NCBI GenBank assembly: GCA_902468695.1
Contig: CABQZS010000165.1
Location: 1-18,399 of the forward strand
Direction: 5' to 3'
From: an uncultured Collinsella sp.
GTDB lineage: Bacteria > Actinomycetota > Coriobacteriia > Coriobacteriales > Coriobacteriaceae
DNA: 18,399 nucleotides
Below are positions 13,205 to 18,399 of the stretch, piece by piece. The notes below the pieces were generated by a model. It saw only the letters and a list, made by a program, of their open reading frames with translations, had not been told where the DNA came from and did no database searches. Within the stretch, counting starts at the first letter, position 1. Each line of letters opens with the position of its first letter. The position numbers and the translations under genes were made by a program.

Positions 13205-14948
13205 GGTGGACCATCTCCTTGGTAATTCGAACGACATCGGTGACCTCGCTCACCTGCGCAAAAGCGGGCGAGACGGAAGATGCCAGACGGCGCGAGAGTT
13301 CAATAACCTGGGGAGGCTCCACGTAGGCACGCCGCATGAGATCGATGTTCGAGAACAGCTCGTGCGTGCGGCCGCGGTCGAGGATGCGGCCGTCGGCCAT
13401 TACTACGATGCGCTCGGCAAAGTCGGAGACGACTTCCATGTCGTGGCAGACCATGATGACGGCGCATCCGCGCTCGGCCATGGTGCGCACGGTTTCCATG
13501 ACGGTCATGCACTCGCGGTAGTCAAGGCCGCTCGTGGGCTCGTCGAGCACGACGATCTTGGGCTCAACCACTACGACGGAGGCAAGTGCCACCATTTGTC
13601 GCTGGCCACGCGAAAGCGAGAACGGTGCCTCGTCGGCGGGCAGACCAAAGCGGTCGATGACCAGCTGGGCGCGACGCAGAGCCTCGGCACGGTCGATGCC
13701 GGCAAGCTCCAACCCAAAGGCGACCTCGTCGAGCACGGTATCCTTGCAGATCTGGCGGTCGGGGTTTTGGAAGAGGGTCGCGACCTCGCGGGCAATGCGG
13801 CTCGTGGGAACGGTTGCAGTATCCAGTCCCGTGACGCGCACGCTGCCCGAGGCGGGCTTGAGCAGGCCCGTGAGCAGCTTGGTGAGCGTGGTCTTGCCGG
13901 CACCGTTCTGACCGACGATGCCCACGAGCTCACCGGGGTAGAGGGTCAGGTTAAGGTCGTGTACGGCGGCGCCGCCGTTGGGATAGGCAAACTCAACATG
14001 GTTGAAGGTGAGTACGGGTTCGGCATCCTTGGCATGAGGACGCAACGACGGTGCATGCGGGGAACCGGCGGGCGCCTGGGCTTCGATGGCAGCGTGTGCG
14101 GGGTCGACGATACCCGAAATCAGACACTCGGCTTCGTCGACATCCAAGCAAGGGGTGCCGCTTGCCAGACCATCGGCCTCGAGGCTATTGAAGATGCGTG
14201 TGACACGGGGACAGTCGACGCCAATGGTGCGAAGCTCATCGGTGTGTGCGAAGACCTCGTGCGGCTCGCCCTGCAGTGCGATTTCGCCATGGTTGAGCAC
14301 GAGCACGCGGTTGCAGTACTCCGAGAGCAGGGCGACCTTTTGCTCAACGACGACGATGGTGATTCCAAGTATGCGGTTTGCCTCACGCAGCGTCTCGAAG
14401 ACCAGCGTGGAGCTGGCGGGGTCGAGTGCCGCGGTGGGCTCGTCGAGAACCAAGACGCGCGGACGCATGGCGAGGATGGCGGCGATGGCCACCTTTTGCT
14501 TCTGTCCGCCCGAGAGGGTGGCGATCTCGCGGTCGCGCAGGTCGCTGATGCCGACGGTCTCGAGCGTCTCGCTCACGCGCTGCTCGATCTGGTCGTGGGG
14601 AACGGCAAAGTTCTCGAGGCCAAAGAGCATCTCGTCCTCGACGACCGAGGCGACCATCTGCGTGTCGATATCCTGCAGCACACTGCCGACGATTTGCGAC
14701 ACGTCGGTCAGCGAGACCTCGCAGGTGTCGTGGCCGTCAACCATGACGGACCCGAAGAACGTGCCGGTGTAGTGGTGGGGCACAGCACCCGACAGACAGG
14801 CGGCAAGCGTGGACTTGCCGGCGCCCGAGGGTCCGATGATGCCGATGAAATCTCCCTTGTTCACGCTGAGCGAGATGTGGCTGAGCGCCTGCTCGGTCTG
14901 CGTGCCATAGGAGAACGAGACATCGTCGACGTTGATGATCGTTTCCAT
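13197..14948 (-). CDS. ECF transporter ATPase with two fused ABC domains
   Basis: A 583-residue protein with two nucleotide-binding domains, the YkoD-like form of the ECF A component. Domain 1 has Walker A GPSGAGKST (39-47), Q-loop Q92, signature LSGGQ (145-149) and Walker B VLVLDEP (165-171). Where the switch His is expected it reads VVEQK (Gln 203). Domain 2 has Walker A GQNGAGKTT (346-354), Q394, signature LSRGQ (445-449), Walker B IVVLDEP (465-471) and a normal switch His (H502, VCHD). A linker of about 60 residues rich in Ala and Pro joins them. It powers uptake of the substrate bound by the S component. GAAAGG 5-6 nt before the ATG supports the start. About 210 nt of structured sequence separates it from the S gene upstream. 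Confidence 0.92.
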   Translation of the reverse strand: METIINVDDVSFSYGTQTEQALSHISLSVNKGDFIGIIGPSGAGKSTLAACLSGAVPHHYTGTFFGSVMVDGHDTCEVSLTDVSQIVGSVLQDIDTQMVASVVEDEMLFGLENFAVPHDQIEQRVSETLETVGISDLRDREIATLSGGQKQKVAIAAILAMRPRVLVLDEPTAALDPASSTLVFETLREANRILGITIVVVEQKVALLSEYCNRVLVLNHGEIALQGEPHEVFAHTDELRTIGVDCPRVTRIFNSLEADGLASGTPCLDVDEAECLISGIVDPAHAAIEAQAPAGSPHAPSLRPHAKDAEPVLTFNHVEFAYPNGGAAVHDLNLTLYPGELVGIVGQNGAGKTTLTKLLTGLLKPASGSVRVTGLDTATVPTSRIAREVATLFQNPDRQICKDTVLDEVAFGLELAGIDRAEALRRAQLVIDRFGLPADEAPFSLSRGQRQMVALASVVVVEPKIVVLDEPTSGLDYRECMTVMETVRTMAERGCAVIMVCHDMEVVSDFAERIVVMADGRILDRGRTHELFSNIDLMRRAYVEPPQVIELSRRLASSVSPAFAQVSEVTDVVRITKEMVHRG

Positions 14949-14969
14949 GGATACCTTTCATAGTCATTG

Positions 14970-15035
14970 GGGACGTTCTTAAATGACCAGTTGTTTAAGA
15001 CCGTCCCAAAAAAGCTCGTTGTTTGGGACGGTCTT
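14970..15035. repeat. Three-armed palindromic element in the S-A intergenic gap
   Basis: Arm A GGGACGTTCTTAAA (14970-14983) and arm B TTTAAGACCGTCCC (14994-15007) are inverted copies with one mismatch. Shifted by three bases, AAGACCGTCCCAAA (14997-15010) and arm C TTTGGGACGGTCTT (15022-15035) are perfect 14-bp inverted copies. The middle arm can therefore pair with either neighbour, but not both. This resembles a mobile REP/MITE-type palindrome, or an RNA switch. Confidence 0.55.
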
Positions 15036-15054
15036 TGGTGGTGAAGCACGGAGA

Positions 15055-15155
15055 CGGCTTTACGAGGAGCCCCAGGTTGGCGCGAAAGAGGAGTGAAGCC
15101 TACTTGGGTACGCGAGCGACGAATGAACGCCAAGATGGGGTGGCTCGTAAAGCCG
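15055..15155. repeat. Long interrupted stem-loop just after the S-component gene
   Basis: Three collinear pairing blocks are seen: CGGCTTTACGAG (15055-15066) with CTCGTAAAGCCG (15144-15155), CCCCA (15070-15074) with TGGGG (15136-15140), and TTGGCG (15077-15082) with CGCCAA (15128-15133). Symmetric 3-nt and 2-nt internal loops separate them, for 23 Watson-Crick pairs around a 45-nt apical loop. In the mRNA it begins 6 nt after the S stop codon. Confidence 0.65.
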
Positions 15156-15161
15156 AGCGGG

Positions 15162-15734
15162 TTAGTTGAGCCTAAGGGCCTTCTGGATGGGCAGGTAGAG
15201 GGCGCCGACCAGAATGGCGTTAAAGACGGCGGTCATGGCGACGACGGGCAACATGGCGGCGGCGAGCTCGCCGACCACGCCGAGCATGGCCATCTTGATG
15301 ACCATGAAGATGACGCCGGAGACAAAGGTGGTCAGGAAGGTTGCGACAATGGCGATCGCGGGCTTGACCTGACCGTCCTTGCCGGCGGCGTTGACGATGC
15401 CGGCCATGAGCATGGCGGCGATGCCCTCGGCGGCAAAATCAACGAACGGCGAAGTGGTGGTGATCTGGATTACGGCAGCCGAGATGAGGCCAATGACGAG
15501 CGCCTGGCCGATGTTGGGGCGAACGACCAGGATGGTGAGGCAGAAGGCCGAGATGATGAACTCGGGGCTGATCATGCCGCCCGAGATGCCTGAGATGGCC
15601 TTGCCGACGGTGAAGTTGAGGATGAAGCCTGCAGCGAGCAGGATGGCGAGCAGGACAAGGGCGCGGACGTCGAGTTTGCCGCGGTCGGCGGTCTGGACGG
15701 TGCGGGGCTGGGTGGCGGTGGTGTTCTGAGACAT
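15162..15734 (-). CDS. ECF transporter S component, probably tryptophan-specific (TrpP-like)
   Basis: A 190-residue membrane protein with a polar N-terminus (about 22 residues) and five to six hydrophobic segments. These include VLLAILLAAGFILNFTVG, EFIISAFCLTILVVRPNIGQ and ALVIGLISAAVIQITTTSPF. The size, the Ala/Gly-rich helices and the ITTTSPFVDFAAEG loop fit S components of the tryptophan transporter (TrpP) type. It would bind the substrate and work with the ATPase and T component downstream. The substrate call rests mainly on the leader, which has three Trp codons and a terminator. The ATG at 15734 has AAAGG 9 nt upstream; a TTG at 15764 is less likely. The protein alone does not exclude another aromatic compound. 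Confidence 0.82.
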   Translation of the reverse strand: MSQNTTATQPRTVQTADRGKLDVRALVLLAILLAAGFILNFTVGKAISGISGGMISPEFIISAFCLTILVVRPNIGQALVIGLISAAVIQITTTSPFVDFAAEGIAAMLMAGIVNAAGKDGQVKPAIAIVATFLTTFVSGVIFMVIKMAMLGVVGELAAAMLPVVAMTAVFNAILVGALYLPIQKALRLN

Positions 15735-15779
15735 GGTGAAAATCCTTTCGGAGGGGGGGTGCAAGAGAAAAGCGGGGGC

Positions 15780-15909
15780 GCGTGATGCGAATGCGATCGG
15801 GCTCGAGATAGAAAAAGGCCCCCGGTCGAAACCGGAGGCCTTCCAATCACCTAGAGCGCAAAAACAGGCGTGAGGGACTCACTGTCGACCGATCGTATTC
15901 GCATCACGC
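15780..15909. repeat. 21-nt inverted repeat flanking the trp-type attenuator terminator
   Basis: The plus-strand 21-mer at 15780-15800 (starting GCGTGATGCGAATGCG) recurs inverted at 15889-15909 with a single substitution. The second arm covers codons 13-20 of the leader peptide, right after the Trp codons. The first lies beyond the terminator, upstream of the S gene. The RNA can pair at 20 of 21 positions, with the terminator hairpin in the enclosed 88-nt loop. Confidence 0.85.
15812..15842 (-). terminator. Attenuator terminator in the ECF operon leader
   Basis: On the minus strand AAGGCCTCCGGT, loop TTCG, ACCGGGGGCCTT forms a 12-bp stem (one G-U pair) that runs into five T (15816-15812). 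It stands between the Trp-rich leader ORF and the S gene. A leader segment, CGGTCGA (15891-15885), is complementary to TCGACCG (15829-15823) in the loop and 3' arm, giving a candidate antiterminator. Confidence 0.85.
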
Positions 15910-15947
15910 CACCACCAGTTGTTGAGAGACTTCATCGTGTTCTTCAT
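15879..15947 (-). CDS. Trp-rich leader peptide, 22 residues
   Basis: The short ORF from ATG 15947 to TGA 15881-15879 encodes a peptide beginning MKNTMKSLNNWWWRDAN. Three consecutive TGG codons lie at 15917-15909. A strong ribosome site, AAAGGAGCC, stands 8 nt upstream, showing that it is meant to be translated. As in classic trp leaders, scarcity of charged tRNA-Trp would stall the ribosome at codons 11-13. That leaves 15891-15885 free to pair with the terminator's 3' half and allows read-through into the transporter genes. With enough Trp the ribosome reaches the stop codon, covers that segment and lets the terminator form. The coding and pairing elements are seen; the mechanism is inferred from trp attenuation in other bacteria. 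Confidence 0.88.
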   Translation of the reverse strand: MKNTMKSLNNWWWRDANTIGRQ

Positions 15948-16005
15948 GTTGGTGGCTCCTTTCGTGATGCCGTGGCGCGGTCGCACCTAGTTGCTGTTGC
16001 GCTGC

Positions 16006-16016
16006 ACTATAGCACA
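16006..16016 (-). promoter_or_regulatory. Putative promoter of the tryptophan-transporter operon
   Basis: On the minus strand TGTGC followed by TATAGT (16011-16006) is an extended -10 (TG-N-TATAGT). It would start transcription near 15999, about 50 nt before the leader peptide. No good -35 is visible; the region at -35 overlaps an AT-rich palindrome. Confidence 0.5.
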
Positions 16017-16032
16017 GCGAAGTGTGTGCGGG

Positions 16033-16055
16033 GAAATCTTTTTTAAAAAGATTTC
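16033..16055. promoter_or_regulatory. 23-bp perfect AT-rich palindrome upstream of the leader promoter
   Basis: GAAATCTTTTT (16033-16043), a central T, and AAAAAGATTTC (16045-16055) form a perfect palindrome 22 bp upstream of the -10 box. It could be an operator, an UP-type element with A-tracts, or a weak second terminator for the dipeptidase gene on the same strand. Confidence 0.45.
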
Positions 16056-16075
16056 AGGCGGGTTTCCCGTCGGTC

Positions 16076-16122
16076 AAAAGGCGGGTTAAGCGGGCGAGGC
16101 TGCCATTGCCGCCTTGCCCGCT
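16076..16122 (-). terminator. Probable terminator of the C69 dipeptidase gene
   Basis: On the minus strand AGCGGGC (16122-16116) and AGGC (16114-16111) pair with GCCT (16100-16097) and GCCCGCT (16095-16089), 11 bp with one mismatch. The T-run (16079-16076) lies about 10 nt after the stem, so it is not ideal. Confidence 0.45.
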
Positions 16123-16133
16123 CAGCTAAGACG

Positions 16134-18083
16134 TTACTCCTTATTGCGACGGTAGAGGAAGTAACCGCCCGCGGAGATGACGGCAACGCCAGCGATGGCG
16201 AATGCAGCCACCACGCGGCCATCAAAACGATCACCGGTGGTGGGCAGGCCGCCCTTGGCGTTCGTCTTGTTGGTGGTTACCGTGGTCGTGGTGTCCGACT
16301 TGCCAGGCTTCTCGGGCTTGGTGGTGGGCTGCTCGGGCTTAGCGGGCTGCTCGGGGGTACCGGGCTGCTCAGGAGTACCAGGCTGCTCGGGAGTGCCAGG
16401 CTGATCCGGGGTTACCGGATCGGTGGAAAGAGCATCCTTGGCGTAGGTGATGGACACCTTGAGGCCGTTGGTCTCAGTGTTCAGATCGCTCGGAGTGAAG
16501 GGCTCGTCAAAGTTTTCGGCCTTCTGATAGGCGCGCATCTCCTGGAGCAGGGCCTTGCACTTCTTGTAGGTGTTCTCGGTAGCAGCCTTGCCGGCCTTGT
16601 TGGCCAGGGCAGTGCGGCCCTCGGTGGTCGTCTCGGCCAGCATGGCGGCGTCAACTTCCTTGTTCTGCTCGATGAGCTCGTTCTGGAGCGCATCGAGGTA
16701 GGCGCGGACGCTGATACCAAGGGTGTCAGGGTTCTCAAAGCAGAGCGAGCTGATGTCCATGAGGACGTAGTTGATTGAGTTCTCGGGCTCTTCGTTGTAC
16801 ACGACGTCAGTCTGTTTGCAGTGATCGAAGGAGATGGTCTGATCGCTGAAGTACGGGCTGACCTCAGTTATCAGAGCGGAGTACAACGGGATGGCGACGG
16901 AGTACGCGGCGCGGGAGAGCATTTCCCACTGGATGGTAGCGACTTCGGGGTCATACCCGCGACGAATCTGGAAGAGGTTGATCTCGGTGTTGCGCTCGCT
17001 GCCGATGCAATAAACACCATCAGTGTTCGCGTTGAGGCCAGGGACGTTCTCGCCGCGGTTGCCGAAGCCGCGAATCAACTCGAAAGTGCTCCAACCAGAC
17101 TTGCCAGGCTTGAAGAACAGGGGCTGGATTTCGCTGACCATGGCTCCCTTTTGGTCAGGTTTTCCATCCTTCTTTACTGTGATAATGTCGTAATCTGTGC
17201 CTTCGGTCAGCTGACTACCAAAATAATCGCGGCCTTGCACATAGCGGGACCACTGGTTTACGCCGGAATCAGCGAGGCTTTCGCCATACGTTTGGGCGAC
17301 ATCGAATTTGCCGTCAGCGGAGTATTTGGCGAAGCCCTTCTCCACGGGCATGGACTCGATGCCCTCGGAGTGTAGGCAGTTCTCGTCGTCATCAAGGTTG
17401 ACATCGTAGTTGAGGCTCCCGATATTAGGGTTGAGCGACGCGACGTCGTCAGCAAGCTTCATGGCGATCCACTGATGGGCGGAAAGTGTGGCGAACAGCC
17501 AGGTCTCGTTGTTGTCGGCGATGATGATCTGGTCGTTGGTGCAGACGCCTTGATCATCGATCAGTCTGCCGAGAAGCTCGACGCCCTCGCGGGCCGTGGC
17601 GCTCTCGCCCAGGATGATGCTGCCGTAACTGTACTCGCCCAGACCCACTTCCTCATCGATGTGGTCTGCTGCATCGGCCTCCTCGTTATAGGAAGTGCTT
17701 AGCGTGGCAGAGCAGGAGACGCCTTTCTCGTTGATTCCGGCCTCGGAATAGGCGTCGGTGCGACCCATCCAGTTGGAGGGGTGGTCGCGTACATAGCTGT
17801 AACGATAGGTAGGCTTGTTCGAAGTGTATTCAAAAGCAGATTCAATCGAGCTGTACTTAAAGCCAGGTTCGTGGGCAGGTTCGATGCCGTAGTGCTTAAG
17901 ATAGCGCTTGCCAAAGTCCTCGGCGCGGCCGTAGTACGTATTGCCGTCGGCCGTAAGGTTTTTGCCCATGTATATCTGCGTGCAGGCGAGCGCAGATGTC
18001 GGCATGGACATGATGGTTGCAGCTCCAAAGGCGAGGCCTATGCCTAGCTTCTTGAGCGCGTTGACGGGGTGAGTTTTCCTCAT
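16134..18083 (-). CDS. Secreted C69-family dipeptidase with sortase anchor
   Basis: A 649-residue surface protein. A signal peptide ends SALA before Cys34, so signal peptidase would leave CTQIYMGKNLTADGNTYYGR with Cys as the new N-terminus, the nucleophile of this N-terminal-nucleophile peptidase family (PepD-like). Family blocks follow: YYGRAEDFG, MGRTDAYSEAGINEKGVSCS, and later DNNETWLFATLSAHQW and GSERNTEINLFQIRRGY. After about residue 555 comes a Pro-rich spacer of PEQPGT repeats, then LPTTG (613-617), a membrane helix and RRNKE, a sortase sorting signal. It would be linked to the cell wall and release dipeptides outside the cell. The Cys context (ALAC) lacks the Leu of a lipobox. GGGAGGG precedes the ATG. 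Most C69 enzymes lack such an anchor. Confidence 0.9.
   Translation of the reverse strand: MRKTHPVNALKKLGIGLAFGAATIMSMPTSALACTQIYMGKNLTADGNTYYGRAEDFGKRYLKHYGIEPAHEPGFKYSSIESAFEYTSNKPTYRYSYVRDHPSNWMGRTDAYSEAGINEKGVSCSATLSTSYNEEADAADHIDEEVGLGEYSYGSIILGESATAREGVELLGRLIDDQGVCTNDQIIIADNNETWLFATLSAHQWIAMKLADDVASLNPNIGSLNYDVNLDDDENCLHSEGIESMPVEKGFAKYSADGKFDVAQTYGESLADSGVNQWSRYVQGRDYFGSQLTEGTDYDIITVKKDGKPDQKGAMVSEIQPLFFKPGKSGWSTFELIRGFGNRGENVPGLNANTDGVYCIGSERNTEINLFQIRRGYDPEVATIQWEMLSRAAYSVAIPLYSALITEVSPYFSDQTISFDHCKQTDVVYNEEPENSINYVLMDISSLCFENPDTLGISVRAYLDALQNELIEQNKEVDAAMLAETTTEGRTALANKAGKAATENTYKKCKALLQEMRAYQKAENFDEPFTPSDLNTETNGLKVSITYAKDALSTDPVTPDQPGTPEQPGTPEQPGTPEQPAKPEQPTTKPEKPGKSDTTTTVTTNKTNAKGGLPTTGDRFDGRVVAAFAIAGVAVISAGGYFLYRRNKE
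16326..16415 (-). repeat. Five 18-nt tandem repeats coding the Pro-rich stalk of the dipeptidase
   Basis: Five 18-nt units (plus-strand form like GGGCTGCTCGGGGGTACC) encode the six-residue PEQPGT-type repeat. The units start at 16326, 16344, 16362, 16380 and 16398. The outer two are more diverged. Copy number in such arrays often changes by slippage, altering stalk length. Confidence 0.85.
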
Positions 18084-18102
18084 TTTCCCTCCCAGCGTGC
18101 GA

Positions 18103-18126
18103 AAGCCCTCTGTCGCCAGAGGGCTT
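18103..18126 (-). other. Hairpin in the 5' leader of the dipeptidase mRNA
   Basis: AAGCCCTCTG (18103-18112) and CAGAGGGCTT (18117-18126) are perfect 10-bp arms around TCGC. It ends about 10 nt before the GGGAGGG ribosome site in the direction of transcription. Only a short T-run follows, so a regulatory or stabilising hairpin is more likely than a full terminator. Confidence 0.6.
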
Positions 18127-18228
18127 CAGCCAATAAAGACACCCCATTAGCGTAACGAACTGGAAACAATATTCATCTATGAAAGAAACTTACTCGATAA
18201 GCGTAATGAAATATGCGATGAGCGGTTA

Positions 18229-18257
18229 ATTATACTCAGTTTGTAGCTTTACTTTAA
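18229..18257 (-). promoter_or_regulatory. Putative dipeptidase promoter
   Basis: On the minus strand TTAAAG (18257-18252), a 17-bp spacer and a perfect TATAAT (18234-18229) would give a 5' leader of about 140 nt holding the hairpin. The related 14-mers at 18146-18159 and 18197-18210 (12 of 14 identical) lie in that leader. From 18258 to the window edge no complete gene is seen. Confidence 0.5.
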
Positions 18258-18399
18258 TTAAGACGCCCCGTAATTACTGTAGCCGAATAAAGTAGCTGGG
18301 AATGCTCGAAATGAAAAGGCTCTGTTAGACCAGGATTGACATGCCGACCTGCCGGCTAACTCGCCGTCTCCCCGTCGGGCGCCGGCGTCTTGACCCTCA

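Noticed and set aside
13191..14963. Plus-strand open frame of 590 codons
   Set aside because: It mirrors the fused ABC ATPase on the other strand, a common effect of GC-rich codon bias.
16326..16415. Tandem 18-nt repeats as a CRISPR-like array
   Set aside because: There are no spacers; the units are in-frame codons of the Pro-rich stalk of the dipeptidase.
18356..18399. Possible C-terminus of a minus-strand gene entering from the right edge (frame ending VKTPAPDGETAS then TAG)
   Set aside because: Only about 14 codons are visible; other frames are also open here, so it cannot be supported.

Overview
The window reads as a chromosomal segment from a gut actinobacterium of the class Coriobacteriia, most likely Collinsella or a close relative. 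The clues are moderately high GC, many GTG starts, a helix-turn-helix gene beside a membrane-anchored Ser/Thr kinase, a D-aspartate ligase plus racemase pair, and a C69 dipeptidase with a sortase tail. The genus is an inference from gene content. No rRNA, tRNA, CRISPR array, transposase or phage gene was seen.

Left part (1-3.9 kb): lysA (diaminopimelate decarboxylase) enters from the left edge on the minus strand. Its leader carries a well-preserved lysine riboswitch. Divergent to it, from an overlapping promoter, is an M20 amidohydrolase that may act in the same lysine/DAP pathway. Then come a HigB/HigA toxin-antitoxin pair with a palindromic operator candidate and a small membrane protein.

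Middle-left (3.9-5.5 kb): a patch of gene decay. An EcsC-family gene with its own promoter sits between two degraded minus-strand gene remnants. A lipoprotein, a helix-turn-helix protein and a membrane-anchored kinase follow on the plus strand and end at a bidirectional terminator.

Middle (8-12.4 kb): cell-envelope genes. A secreted coiled-coil peptidoglycan hydrolase and a MOSC protein lie on the minus strand. On the plus strand an ATP-grasp D-aspartate ligase-like enzyme is followed by an aspartate racemase, which together would make and attach the D-Asp of a peptidoglycan cross-bridge. A 15-bp perfect stem marks the convergent terminator.

Right part (12.4-16.1 kb), the most interesting: a minus-strand ECF transporter operon in the order leader peptide, S component, fused double ATPase, T component. 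The leader encodes a 22-residue peptide with three consecutive Trp codons, followed by an intrinsic terminator, so this is probably a tryptophan transporter controlled by ribosome-mediated attenuation. The leader has an extra element: a 21-nt segment just after the Trp codons is repeated, inverted, on the far side of the terminator with one mismatch. The S-A gap holds two more large palindromic structures.

Far right (16.1-18.4 kb): a secreted, sortase-anchored C69 dipeptidase whose predicted catalytic Cys is exposed by signal-peptide cleavage, then a regulatory region and the window edge.
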